Made by a program: the position numbers and the translations under genes
In this document: piece by piece, positions 18,392-27,506 of the stretch
Layout of the letters: each line of letters opens with the position of its first letter
Position numbering within the stretch: the first letter of the stretch is position 1
Assembly: GCF_003612015.1 (NCBI RefSeq)
Contig: NZ_RARB01000001.1
Coordinates: 1,138,675-1,202,674, forward strand
DNA from: Pantoea piersonii
GTDB lineage: Bacteria > Pseudomonadota > Gammaproteobacteria > Enterobacterales > Enterobacteriaceae
DNA: 64,000 nucleotides
Direction: 5' to 3'
Notes under the pieces: model-generated
The model's input: only the letters and a program-made list of their open reading frames with translations
Database searches by the model: none
Told to the model about the DNA's origin: nothing

Positions 18392-21000
18392 GGTTTTTGA
18401 TCCCTTTTAGTCGGCAGAGTGGCGTTCTGTTCCACCCAGGATTGCAAATTATCGCCAAAGCGCAGGCTGCGCCAGAGTTGAAACAGGTTCTGCTGATGGC
18501 GGTAGTTCAGATTTACGGTCTGGTCGCGGTTGCTGAAGCGGCTGGTGCCCTGCACCTGCGCCTGCATGGCGAGGTTGCCCAGGTTATCGAGATCGAGCGT
18601 CGCCCACGAGCGCGAGATCTCCATATAGCGCAGCCAGTCCATTGCCGCGCCCGCCGCAACGTTGTTAGCGGTAATCGCGTCGGCCATATCTTTGTCCATG
18701 CGGAACGTCAGGGAGCCGTTGTTGGCGATCCAGCCGTTCTGCACCAGCCAGTGCGGGTTGTTCACCCACAGCGGCAGCTCGCCGTTGATCTTGCCGGACA
18801 TGGCGAACTGCGTCGGTTTCAGCGCCGAGACCAGCTTGCTCAGGCTGATATCGCGCAGGCTCAGCTTTGCCGCCTCGTGCTGCGGCAGACGCAGCGCGGC
18901 CAGCGTTACCTTACCGCCCAGCACCTCCATACTGACATCCTGCAGTGTCAGCGGCTGCGCCTCGCGCCAGGGGTAGTAGCCCTGCAAATCGGCGCGAATA
19001 TTCTTCATGGCGAACTGGTTGGCGACTTCACCGATACGCAGCGACACCGGACCGCGCACGCCGAGCTGCCACTGCTGATCTTTAAGACGGAACGGCAGCG
19101 AGAAATCGACGCCGTTGATCTGGTTGTCCGGCGTCCAGAGGCTGCCCTGCTTCACTGTCCAGTGACCGCCGGCGCTAAAGCCCTCTTTCGCCGCGGCGGA
19201 AAAGGCCACCTGGGCGCGCAGCTCGCCCGAGCGTATTTTCATCTTGAGATCCGGGTTCAGCAGCGGCTGAAAGACCGTCAGAGACTGTGTCGGCCACCAG
19301 GCTTCGCCGCGCAGGCGTGCACCGTCCCAGCGGCCATGCACGCGCAGCGGGCCTATCGCCTGCGCCTGCAGCTGACCGCGCCAGACAAAATGGCTGGGAT
19401 CCTGGCCTTTCGCCTCAAAGCTCAGCGACGAGGCGGGCAGGCGACCGCCAAAATCAAAAAGCGTCTCTCCCGCATCGATGCGGAAGCCGCCATTAAAAGC
19501 AGGCCGTTGTGCATCACGCTGCCAGTTGACCGGCGCGCTTAACGTCAGGCGCGGCCGCGAAACCTGCGCCATGCCGTACTGCATCTGATTGAAACCGGCA
19601 TTAAGGCTGTCGAGATGAATAAGCGTGTCGCGCCAGCCGCCAGCGCCCTGTATGGTCCATTTTGCGTTGAGCGGCAGCATGTCGCCCGCTCCCCAGTAGC
19701 GCCACTTCCACTCTCCTTTATCTGGCCAGAAATCGGCCGCGCGGCCGTCCAGGTGAAGTCTGAACTGGCCAAAGCTCGGATCGTGCGCCTTAAGGATTGC
19801 CTGTAAACGCCCGTCGACGCCCTGCGACACGAGCCGCACGCCCGCCAGCGGCCAGCGCGCTTCGTCCACTTCCAGCGTAGAGAGCAGGCGGCCGCGCAGA
19901 CGCAGCAGCGCGCCGGGCTGAAATGTCAGCTGCGGATCGAGCAGCGGCCCGCTGAGATCGCCCGGCAGCGAGGCATAGAGCTGCATCGCCGCCAGTTTGC
20001 TTTCGCCGGTAAGGCGCAGCGGCAGCGCGCTGTCGGTCATACTCAGCCTGCCCGGCCCGATGCTCAAGACCGCGTTGCCTTTGCCGCCGCGCCCCTGCGT
20101 CAGAACGTTGAGACGGCCAGCGATCTGCGTCTCCTCCAGCCCCTGCTGCCAGTTATCCAGCGTAAGGTCGAGAAAGCCGGAGAGCGTCTGATCGCCGGTC
20201 GGCCAGCGATAGTGCCCTTTCAAAATGCGGATCTGTCGGGCATCGGCCTGCCACGGCAGCGTTAACAGCGGCTCTCCGTCGCCGGTGGTATAGAGCGCAA
20301 GCTTTCCCTGCTGCTGTTGCCAGTCGAGCGTCAGCCGCAGCGGTTCGCCAGCGTACTGCAGTTCGCCTGCCAGCTGGCCGCTGACCGGCAGGCCGTTGGC
20401 AAACTCAGGCAGATCGAACTGACCATGAAGCGTAACAGGCTCCGGCAGCGCGTTGTGGCGCAGCGTCAGCTGCTCTACCGTGAGCTGCTGCCCCTGCAGG
20501 TTAGCATCGATACTGAGGTTTTCGCCGCGATAGTGCAGCGTCTGTTTGTCGGGGGTCAGAGCGAGGTCGAAACCGCCGGCATACTGCTGCCAGGGCGCAA
20601 TGCTGAGATTATCGAGATGAATATCGGCGCCCGGTAACAGCTGCTGCCACGCTGCCAGGCTTTTAGGCGCGCCGGGCTGCTCGCTTTGCGGCAGCTTTTG
20701 CAGACAGTCGCTGTTGAGCGTGACCTGGTGCGCATTCAGCCGCCAGCGCTTTTCATGCCAGCCGAGCGAAGCCTGCGCGACGCTCGCCAGCACGCATTCG
20801 CCCGCCAGGTAGCGCACCTCCGGAAACCATAAGCCACCGTTGCGCCAGCGCGGCGATCCATCCAGTACGATACGCGTCTCCGCTGGCAGCCAGATGCCGG
20901 CCAGGCGCGGCAGCCATTGCGTAAGGGTAAGCAGCAGCCCCAGCAGCAGTAGCGTCAGCGCCAGTAGTGCAGCGAGTAGTCGGCGGAGGCTCCGCGGCAT
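18388..21000 (-). CDS. ydbH: YdbH, AsmA-like envelope lipid-transport protein
   Basis: Large envelope protein (870 aa; E. coli about 879) of the AsmA-like clan with TamB and YhdP, which together support phospholipid delivery to the outer membrane. One N-terminal anchor follows MPRSLRR (LLAALLALTLLLLGLLLTLTQWL); the rest is periplasmic beta-rich repeat. The C-terminal part has the conserved GKINGELPLWVNNPHWLVQNG and ends NLNYRHQQNLFQLWRSLRFGD. First gene of ydbH-ynbE-ydbL, divergent from ldhA. Confidence 0.95.
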   Translation of the reverse strand: MPRSLRRLLAALLALTLLLLGLLLTLTQWLPRLAGIWLPAETRIVLDGSPRWRNGGLWFPEVRYLAGECVLASVAQASLGWHEKRWRLNAHQVTLNSDCLQKLPQSEQPGAPKSLAAWQQLLPGADIHLDNLSIAPWQQYAGGFDLALTPDKQTLHYRGENLSIDANLQGQQLTVEQLTLRHNALPEPVTLHGQFDLPEFANGLPVSGQLAGELQYAGEPLRLTLDWQQQQGKLALYTTGDGEPLLTLPWQADARQIRILKGHYRWPTGDQTLSGFLDLTLDNWQQGLEETQIAGRLNVLTQGRGGKGNAVLSIGPGRLSMTDSALPLRLTGESKLAAMQLYASLPGDLSGPLLDPQLTFQPGALLRLRGRLLSTLEVDEARWPLAGVRLVSQGVDGRLQAILKAHDPSFGQFRLHLDGRAADFWPDKGEWKWRYWGAGDMLPLNAKWTIQGAGGWRDTLIHLDSLNAGFNQMQYGMAQVSRPRLTLSAPVNWQRDAQRPAFNGGFRIDAGETLFDFGGRLPASSLSFEAKGQDPSHFVWRGQLQAQAIGPLRVHGRWDGARLRGEAWWPTQSLTVFQPLLNPDLKMKIRSGELRAQVAFSAAAKEGFSAGGHWTVKQGSLWTPDNQINGVDFSLPFRLKDQQWQLGVRGPVSLRIGEVANQFAMKNIRADLQGYYPWREAQPLTLQDVSMEVLGGKVTLAALRLPQHEAAKLSLRDISLSKLVSALKPTQFAMSGKINGELPLWVNNPHWLVQNGWIANNGSLTFRMDKDMADAITANNVAAGAAMDWLRYMEISRSWATLDLDNLGNLAMQAQVQGTSRFSNRDQTVNLNYRHQQNLFQLWRSLRFGDNLQSWVEQNATLPTKRDQKP

Positions 21001-21144
21001 GGCAGTAATATTCCTTTTTCCTGACAGGATCCTGACAGTGATGATGGCATGTAATCGGCCAGAGTTGAAGGCGCGCTACCGACAGCAGCAAAACTGGCAA
21101 TTAAACGTTATGCTGTGTGAATACCCGAGTACAGGAGCGTAACG

Positions 21145-22137
21145 ATGAAAATCGCGGTTTATAGCACGAAGCATTATGACCAGAAATATTTCGATCAGGT
21201 TAACGAAGGCTACCGTTTCGATGTAGTGTACTTCGACTTTTTACTGACGGAAGCGACGGCCAAAAATGCCGTCGGCTGCGACGCCGTATGCATTTTCGTT
21301 AACGATGACGCCAGTCGTCCGGTACTGGAGGAGCTGGCGTCGCTGGGCGTGAAGTATATCGCGCTGCGCTGTGCTGGTTTCAACAACGTCGATTTAGCGG
21401 CGGCGGCGGAGCTGGGCCTGAAGGTGGTGCGCGTGCCCGCTTATTCGCCGGAAGCGGTGGCGGAGCATACGGTAGGCATGATGTTAACGCTTAACCGCCG
21501 TATCCATCGCGCCTGGCTGCGCACGCGCGACGCCAACTTTTCTCTCGACGGCTTAACCGGCTTTAATATGCACGGCAAAACGGCGGGCGTCGTCGGCACT
21601 GGCAAAATCGGTGTGGCGACGATGCGCATTCTGAAAGGCCTCGGCATGCGTCTGCTGGCGTTCGATCCCTATCCGAGTGAGCAGGCGCTGGAGCTGGGCG
21701 CGGAGTACGTCGACCTGAAAACCCTGTTCGCCGAATCAGACGTGATTACGCTGCACTGTCCGCTGACGCCGGAGAACCACCATCTGTTGAATGCCTCGGC
21801 CTTCAGCCAGATGAAAGATGGCGTGATGATTATTAATACCAGCCGCGGCGCATTAATTGATTCTCAGGCGGCGATTGAGGCATTAAAGCAACAAAAAATC
21901 GGGTCGCTCGGCCTGGATGTCTACGAGAACGAGCGCGACCTGTTCTTTGAAGACAAGTCTAACGACGTGATTCAGGACGATGTGTTCCGTCGGCTCTCCG
22001 CCTGCCACAACGTGCTGTTTACCGGCCATCAGGCCTTCCTTACCGCTGAAGCGCTGACGGCGATTTCAGAAACGACCTTGTCGAATATCAACCAGCTTGA
22101 GCACGGCGAAACCTGCCCGAATCAGCTTTCCGCCTAG
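21145..22137 (+). CDS. ldhA: D-lactate dehydrogenase (fermentative) LdhA
   Basis: NADH-dependent D-lactate dehydrogenase reducing pyruvate in mixed-acid fermentation. The 330 aa match E. coli LdhA (329): MKIAVYSTKHYDQKYF, the Rossmann motif GVVGTGKIGVATMRIL (about 150), the catalytic Arg block NTSRGALIDSQA (about 235), the Glu block GLDVYENERDLFFED and the catalytic His in FTGHQAFLT (about 296). AGGAG lies 8 nt before the ATG. It runs to within 2 nt of the convergent DUF333 gene; no terminator is visible between them. Confidence 0.98.
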   Translation: MKIAVYSTKHYDQKYFDQVNEGYRFDVVYFDFLLTEATAKNAVGCDAVCIFVNDDASRPVLEELASLGVKYIALRCAGFNNVDLAAAAELGLKVVRVPAYSPEAVAEHTVGMMLTLNRRIHRAWLRTRDANFSLDGLTGFNMHGKTAGVVGTGKIGVATMRILKGLGMRLLAFDPYPSEQALELGAEYVDLKTLFAESDVITLHCPLTPENHHLLNASAFSQMKDGVMIINTSRGALIDSQAAIEALKQQKIGSLGLDVYENERDLFFEDKSNDVIQDDVFRRLSACHNVLFTGHQAFLTAEALTAISETTLSNINQLEHGETCPNQLSA

Positions 22138-22138
22138 T

Positions 22139-22408
22139 TTAGCGGGCGCAGTTGCCGCCGATCAGCGCCTGTTCGTCGCAGCGGCGTCCGTTCGCCAGCT
22201 GGCACATGCCGATGCGCGTGCCGTCCAGCTGGTGAGAAAAGGCAAGGGTTCCACCTGCACCGGCGCAGTTGCTTTCAGCCAGAGACGACATAACGACGTG
22301 CGGTTGAATATGGGCGGCGGTAGCTTGTTGCGGCGGTTCGTTATTGCTGCTGCTGCATGCGGAGAGCAGCAGCGCGGCACCGGCCAGCAGAAAGGTGGCT
22401 GCTTTCAT
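22139..22408 (-). CDS. ydbJ: DUF333 lipoprotein (YdbJ-like)
   Basis: An 89-aa lipoprotein: MKAATFLLAGAALLLSAC gives a lipobox LSAC, and the C-terminal half fits DUF333 (SNCAGAGGTLAFSHQ...GMCQLANGRRCDEQALIGGNC), with three paired-looking cysteines. In E. coli ydbJ lies near ldhA with hslJ between; hslJ is absent here. DUF333 proteins are exported hemolysin-annotated proteins of unknown function, so the symbol rests on family and position. Confidence 0.8.
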   Translation of the reverse strand: MKAATFLLAGAALLLSACSSSNNEPPQQATAAHIQPHVVMSSLAESNCAGAGGTLAFSHQLDGTRIGMCQLANGRRCDEQALIGGNCAR

Positions 22409-22623
22409 CAGTCGGACTCCGGAAGTGTTAGGGTTAGAGGCCGGTCAAGCATAAGACAGGCGCAGCAGTCGGTCGATAGAGAACACAGCTTTTTACAAAA
22501 TTTTCCCGGCCACTTTGCAAGCGGAATTATCCTGTTTCGCGCCTTTATCCTTGTTAATCAGCTTCTCACGCTTACGTCAGGCAGGTGGTAACGCGCCATA
22601 ACAGACGCGTTTACCTTTTCCCG

Positions 22624-24750
22624 TTAATGTCCGCAACCTTTGCATCCGCCGCATCCGCCCTCTTTAACGGGCTGCAGCGCAGGCTGTCTGGTGAAGCGCA
22701 ACTGACGCAGAAGCGTGACGGCTGCGACGCCTGCGGCAATGACCCCTGCTATACAGATCAGACTGAAACCGGGATGCTGAGTGAAGGTGCCGGTTTGGTA
22801 AACCAGGGTGGCGGCGCCATAGGCCACGATCGTTCCCCAGATCAGGGCGAACCACATCCACTGACGTCCCGCCTCTTTCGCTAAAGCGCCCATCACCGAG
22901 GCGCACGGCACGTAGAGCAAGACGAAGACCAGATAGCTATAGGCCGCCAGCGAGCTGCCGAACATCGTCTGCATCACGCCTACCGCGCCCTGGCTCATCT
23001 CGCCGTCCCCTTTGCTCGCTTCAACCGGATTAAACAGCGTCTGCGGGCTGAGCGCCTCCTTCAGGTTTTGCCAGGTTTCATCCAGCGCGTCGGCAAAGAC
23101 CGCCGACAGGCTCTGCGCAGGCCCGGCGTCTGGCGCGTTTTGCGGCTCCGCCAGATAAAGCGCGTTCAGGGTGCCGACCACGCTCTCTTTCGCCATTGCG
23201 CCGGTTACCAGTCCGACCGTCGCCTGCCAGTTATCGGCCCGAACGCCCATGGGGGTAAACAAAGGCGTCAGGTAACGGCTGGCTGAGGCGAGCACGGAGT
23301 CGTCGACGCGCTGCGCGATCTCGCCTTTCGCCGTCAGGCCGGAAAGCAGACTGATGATTACGCAGGCTGCGACGATCACCGCGCCCGCGCGGATAACAAA
23401 GGCGTGTAGCCGAAACCAGGTTTGTAGCAGCAGACTACGCATGACCGGCACATGCCACAGCGGCAGCTCCATAATGACGCGCGACGACGCCCCCTTCAGC
23501 AGGGTGTGCTTTAACACCAGCCCGGTGAAGACAGCCGCCACAATGCCAAGCAGGTAGAGCGTAAAAATTAGCCCGGCGCCGGCGTTGCCAAAAAAGGCCG
23601 TGGAGAAAACGGCAAATATCGCCAGCCTGGCACCGCAGGACATAAAGGGCGCCATCAGCATCGTGACCAGCCTCTCCCGCTCGGTTTCAAGCGTTCGCGC
23701 GCCCATCACCGCCGGCACGTTGCAGCCAAAGCCAACGATCAGCGGGACAAAGGATTTTCCCGGCAGGCCAAGCCAGCGCATAAGACGATCGACGACAAAG
23801 GCGGCGCGCGCCATATAGCCGGACTCTTCCAGCACCGTCAGAAAGAAGAACATCAGCGCCAGCTGCGGCACCAGCGGCAGTACGGTGGCGATCCCGCCGC
23901 CAATGCCCTGCGCCAGAAACGAGGTGAGCCAGCCGGGAAGATGGAGCGTCGCGCAAAGCTGGGCAGTACCGTCGATAAACAGCGCGGTAGAGCCCTTGTC
24001 AAACACCGGCTGCAGCGCGCCGCCGATATTAATGGAGAGATAGAACATCAGGTACATCACCCCCAGAAACAGGGGAAAACCGAGCCAGCGATTAAGGAAC
24101 AGATTATCCAGTAGTTGCGTCAGACGGTGGGCGGTATGAGACGCCTGATCGCAGGTTGCCTCACAGATCGCATTGATGCGCGCCAGACGTGCCTCATGGC
24201 TCACCTCTGCCCGGTTCACCAGCAGCGCTGCGGCAGGCGCGGCAGCGACGCGATCGATAGCCGCCAGCAGGTCCGGCAGCCCTTCCGCGGTCGAGGCGGA
24301 CATCGATACCACCGGACAACCCAGCTGTGCGGCCAGCGTATCGGCATCCAGAGTAATGCCGCACTTTCTGGCGACGTCGGCCATATTAAGCACCACGATC
24401 ATGGGCAAATTCAGCTCGCGCAGCTGCAAAGTGAGCCACAGGCTTTTTTCGAGGCTGGAGGCGTCAACCACGTTGATTAACACATCCGCCTGGCCGCTCA
24501 TAACGTAGCTGCAGGTCACCCGCTCGTCGGCGGACATCCCGTCCTCGGCGTGTACCGTTTCAAGAGAATAGATACCCGGCAAATCAATCAGGGTCACGGA
24601 CGACTGCCCCGTAGCGAAAGTGCCCTGCTTACGCTCAACGGTAACGCCCGGCCAGTTGCCGGTGCGCTGGCGCAGCCCGGTCAGCAGGTTGAAAAGCGTG
24701 GTTTTACCCGCGTTAGGGTTGCCAGCCAGTACGGCATTAATGCTTTTCAT
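22624..24750 (-). CDS. feoB: Ferrous iron permease FeoB
   Basis: GTPase-coupled Fe(II) transporter of the inner membrane. The 708 aa have an N-terminal G domain (GNPNAGKTTLFN at 10-21, DLPGIYSL, NMADVARK), a helical regulator, and the membrane Gate blocks VLEESGYMARAAFVVDRLM and GFGCNVPAVMGARTLE, with LLYVPCASVMGALAKE near the end. It is shorter than E. coli FeoB (about 773). The last residues are a Cys/Gly-rich tail (GGCGGCKGCGH) that may bind metal; no feoC follows. The start overlaps the feoA stop by 4 nt. Confidence 0.96.
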   Translation of the reverse strand: MKSINAVLAGNPNAGKTTLFNLLTGLRQRTGNWPGVTVERKQGTFATGQSSVTLIDLPGIYSLETVHAEDGMSADERVTCSYVMSGQADVLINVVDASSLEKSLWLTLQLRELNLPMIVVLNMADVARKCGITLDADTLAAQLGCPVVSMSASTAEGLPDLLAAIDRVAAAPAAALLVNRAEVSHEARLARINAICEATCDQASHTAHRLTQLLDNLFLNRWLGFPLFLGVMYLMFYLSINIGGALQPVFDKGSTALFIDGTAQLCATLHLPGWLTSFLAQGIGGGIATVLPLVPQLALMFFFLTVLEESGYMARAAFVVDRLMRWLGLPGKSFVPLIVGFGCNVPAVMGARTLETERERLVTMLMAPFMSCGARLAIFAVFSTAFFGNAGAGLIFTLYLLGIVAAVFTGLVLKHTLLKGASSRVIMELPLWHVPVMRSLLLQTWFRLHAFVIRAGAVIVAACVIISLLSGLTAKGEIAQRVDDSVLASASRYLTPLFTPMGVRADNWQATVGLVTGAMAKESVVGTLNALYLAEPQNAPDAGPAQSLSAVFADALDETWQNLKEALSPQTLFNPVEASKGDGEMSQGAVGVMQTMFGSSLAAYSYLVFVLLYVPCASVMGALAKEAGRQWMWFALIWGTIVAYGAATLVYQTGTFTQHPGFSLICIAGVIAAGVAAVTLLRQLRFTRQPALQPVKEGGCGGCKGCGH

Positions 24751-24986
24751 GCGCCCTCACCTCCGTTAACCGGCTCAAGACGCAGCATCGCCAGCTCAGA
24801 TTTACGTAGCGCATAGCTGGTGTGGCGAATACGAACTTCAGCCGGATCGCCCAGCGGAGCGAACCTGACGATATCGATTACCGCGCCCGGCACGAAACCC
24901 AGTGAAAAAAGTTTGCGGCTGAACAGCCTGGACAGGTCGCTCTGGAAACCTGTAATGCGCCATTGAGTGCCAGGTTTTATCAACAT
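24747..24986 (-). CDS. feoA: FeoA, ferrous iron transport accessory protein
   Basis: SH3-like cytoplasmic partner of FeoB. The ATG at 24986 has GGAG 9 nt upstream and gives 79 aa (MLIKPGTQWRITGFQSDL...KLFSLGFVPGAVIDIVRFAPLGDPAEVRIRH), the usual FeoA size; a longer frame up to 25016 lacks support. Operon leader with feoB (4-nt overlap). Candidate Fur and FNR sites lie 40-75 nt upstream, consistent with iron- and oxygen-controlled feo operons. Confidence 0.95.
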   Translation of the reverse strand: MLIKPGTQWRITGFQSDLSRLFSRKLFSLGFVPGAVIDIVRFAPLGDPAEVRIRHTSYALRKSELAMLRLEPVNGGEGA

Positions 24987-25025
24987 GATCTCATCTCCGA
25001 TAGGTCTGTGGCGCAACTATGCGAT

Positions 25026-25057
25026 TGCGAACAATTCTCGTTATTGATTTAGATCGC
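25026..25057 (-). promoter_or_regulatory. Candidate Fur box and FNR site upstream of feoA
   Basis: At 25026-25040 the leftward strand reads CGAGAATTGTTCGCA, which matches the Fur 7-1-7 palindrome at about nine of fourteen positions. At 25044-25057 TTGATTTAGATCGC matches the FNR site TTGAT-N4-ATCAA at eight of ten. Feo operons are classically FNR-activated and Fur-repressed. Both calls are by eye. Confidence 0.45.
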
Positions 25058-25198
25058 GTTTGTCGCGGGAACCGGAGCAAATAGTGGTGGGGTTTAAGCA
25101 GGGTTGACGTTGCGGCTTCTTTCTGGCCTGGGTCGTTATACGCCTGTTGACGCAACAGCACAGAGAATTGGCGCACCTGTTCTGAATGGATGCTTCCC

Positions 25199-25381
25199 AT
25201 GTTGAAACCTGCTGCGCTTTTCGCCTGTCTGCTGCTCGTCAGCTGCGCGGCGACGCCCGACCGTCAGGCAAAGAATCGTGACGCGCTGCCCGAGTGCGTT
25301 TCGCATGACAGCGAGATTGACTGCACATGGAGCGATGTGCCCGACGATCCCTCCTCTGACGCGGCACGGGATGCGCCATAA
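25199..25381 (+). CDS. Small lipoprotein of unknown function
   Basis: A 60-aa product, MLKPAALFACLLLVSCAATP, with a clear lipobox (LVSC). The short acidic mature part holds two cysteines (PECVSHDSEIDCTWSDVPDDPSSDAARD) that could form a disulfide. The ATG at 25199 is taken because a weak GGA lies 8 nt upstream; one at 25190 is also in frame. It is divergent from feoA and convergent with the EAL gene. I do not recognise the family. Confidence 0.65.
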   Translation: MLKPAALFACLLLVSCAATPDRQAKNRDALPECVSHDSEIDCTWSDVPDDPSSDAARDAP

Positions 25382-25393
25382 AAAGCGCGAGCT

Positions 25394-27175
25394 TCAGCTG
25401 CATTTATTGCGCAGCTTCCAGTTCAGCCACGCATCAAGTTCCCGATCGGGAAGCGGTTTGGCATAAAAATAGCCCTGAGCCTGGTCACAGCCATATTCAC
25501 TCAGCATACCTGCCACATCGGCGCTCTCTATTCCTTCGGCCAGCACGACATAGTCCAGCTCTTTCAGCATGGTGATAATATTTCGCGCAATGATGCGCGA
25601 CGCGGTATCGGATGAAAGCCCGCTAATTAAAGAGCGGTCCAGCTTGATAACGTCCAGCGGCATGCGGCGAAGGTAGCTGATATTGCTGTATCCGGTGCCA
25701 AAATCGTCCAGCGATATGCCAAAACCGCGCAGCTTGAGCATCTCCAGACCGCGCATGGCTGCCGGACTTTCAATCAGGCGTTCAGTCTCCAGACACTCCA
25801 CGCCAAGCAGCGAGGTGGGTAGCCTGACTTTCAACATTTTATCTTCAAGAAGGTCCGCAAATCCGGGACGGGCAAAATCGTGCAGGCTGACGTTGACCGA
25901 CACGGGCAGCTGTATGCAGTGATTACGCAACCTCGCCAGGCGCGCAATAGCGCGATCGATAACCCAGGCGTTCATGTCATGCAGCAGCTCTGTCTGCTCC
26001 GCCAGCGGGACGAAAGCGGAGGGCGATAATTCCCCCAGTACGGGATGACGCCAGCGAATAAGCGCCTCCAGCCCGACAGGTGCGCCTGTCTGCAAACAGA
26101 TTTTGGGTTGATAGGCCAGATAAAGGCCCTCGTCGCGCTGTAAAGCCGAGGCCAGCTCATGCATCAGGGTAAAGTCGCGCGTGCGGCGAACGTCCTCTGC
26201 TGCGCTGAAGGTTCGCGTCGGCACGCCGCTGCCAATCGCTTCATGTAGCGCGCTAAGCCCGCGACGCAATATCTCCTGCGCGGGTAACGCCACAGCCGTA
26301 AAATTCACTTCCCCGGTAAAGGTCGTCAGGGTGACAGAGAGCCCTTCCCCCAGATCCGCGCTGATGCCCTCCATGCGATCCGCCACCCGGGCTGCGCTCA
26401 GCCCGCTGCTTTCGCTGACCAGTAGCGCAAAACGTCCGGTCGCCACGGTGTAAAGCAGATCGCCCGGCCCAAGACGGAGGCGCAGAGGCAAAAGCGTAGC
26501 GACATCTTTTAGCAGCCCCTCCACCGGCCCCATTCCCATAGAGCGCGCCAGTTCATAAGCGCGCGGCATGTCGATACAGTCGATCAGCACCAGCCGACGC
26601 GGCAGATTGTCGCCGCCCGTTGCCAGATATTGCAGATCGCGGATCAGGCGCTGGCGATTGGGCAAACCGGTGACGGGATCGGTAAAGCCGGCCGAGTGCC
26701 AGGCTTCCAGAAAAGAGATGACCAGCGCAGCCAGCAGCGTCAGCGCGGTAAGCTGCTCGGCGCTCAGCAGATGCGGCTCGCCGTCGGTGACGCAGAGCGT
26801 TCCGAGTATATGACCATTGCGGCTTTTCAGCGGAACGCCGGCGTAGAAGCGGATATAGGGCTCGCCGACGACAAACTTATGCTTTACAAAACGGGCATCC
26901 AGCAAGGTGTCCGACACCACCATCGGCGTTTCGTTATCTATCACATAGCGGCAAAGCGAATCTTCACGCGTCGAGTGCCTGAGAGAGAAGTTGCGCGCGG
27001 CCCTGATGTACTGAAATTCATCGTCAACGATGGAAATAAAACAGCCAGGAATGCCGAGCGCCTGGCTTGCCAGCCGGACAAATTTTTCGAGTACGCCATC
27101 ACGGCTTTCGTCAGGTTCACGAAACGCCTCAAGCGCGCGGGTGCGACTCTCTGGGTCGACAGAACATGTTTGCAT
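25394..27175 (-). CDS. GAF / degenerate GGDEF / EAL protein, probable c-di-GMP phosphodiesterase
   Basis: Cytoplasmic signalling protein of 593 aa; the ATG at 27175 follows GGAGG closely. Order: GAF domain (about 20-155, GIPGCFISIVDDEFQYIRA...FYAGVPLKSRNGHILGTLCV), a GGDEF-like domain (about 165-320) and an EAL domain (about 340-590). The GGDEF half keeps TGLPNRQRL but has ATGRF where GGDEF should be, so it cannot make c-di-GMP. The EAL half keeps EALIRW, VNVSL, DDFGTGYS, KLDRSLI and AEGIE, so hydrolysis is likely. It sits divergent from a chemoreceptor, which suggests a role in motility control. Confidence 0.88.
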   Translation of the reverse strand: MQTCSVDPESRTRALEAFREPDESRDGVLEKFVRLASQALGIPGCFISIVDDEFQYIRAARNFSLRHSTREDSLCRYVIDNETPMVVSDTLLDARFVKHKFVVGEPYIRFYAGVPLKSRNGHILGTLCVTDGEPHLLSAEQLTALTLLAALVISFLEAWHSAGFTDPVTGLPNRQRLIRDLQYLATGGDNLPRRLVLIDCIDMPRAYELARSMGMGPVEGLLKDVATLLPLRLRLGPGDLLYTVATGRFALLVSESSGLSAARVADRMEGISADLGEGLSVTLTTFTGEVNFTAVALPAQEILRRGLSALHEAIGSGVPTRTFSAAEDVRRTRDFTLMHELASALQRDEGLYLAYQPKICLQTGAPVGLEALIRWRHPVLGELSPSAFVPLAEQTELLHDMNAWVIDRAIARLARLRNHCIQLPVSVNVSLHDFARPGFADLLEDKMLKVRLPTSLLGVECLETERLIESPAAMRGLEMLKLRGFGISLDDFGTGYSNISYLRRMPLDVIKLDRSLISGLSSDTASRIIARNIITMLKELDYVVLAEGIESADVAGMLSEYGCDQAQGYFYAKPLPDRELDAWLNWKLRNKCS

Positions 27176-27506
27176 GGATCCTCCGGCCCGCCCCACCTCT
27201 GGAACGAAACAGAAATAAAAAGTGTGTAATCAACAAGCCGGATAAATCCTGTCAGGACAACAGGAAAAAAGCAGGTTTCTGGTACCAAATTTTAAGCGCA
27301 TTCCGCTGCCTAGGCACAGCAAAATATTTAAAACAATGCCAAAAAATCCGAAAGATAAAAAAATTACAAAATGATCGTTTTCTTTTTCCTGTTTGGCTGC
27401 CAGACTGTAGCCAGCCATAAGATAGCGCGCAATTAAATAGCAGGCTACTTTAATTATAAAATACGATAAACATTTACACAGCGATAACAACACCGGGGAA
27501 TCCTCT
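27176..27506. other. 331-bp divergent region between EAL gene and chemoreceptor
   Basis: AT-rich non-coding DNA that must carry both promoters. A TACGATAA element near 27464 partly resembles a sigma-28 -10 box but has no -35 at the right distance. No other feature was seen. Confidence 0.4.

Noticed and set aside
18310..19542. 410-codon frame opposite ydbH
   Set aside because: Spans the ydbH coding strand and crosses ynbE; no recognisable domain or start signal.
27430..27475. Sigma-28 promoter for the first chemoreceptor
   Set aside because: A GATAA-type -10 is present but no TAAA at the required distance.
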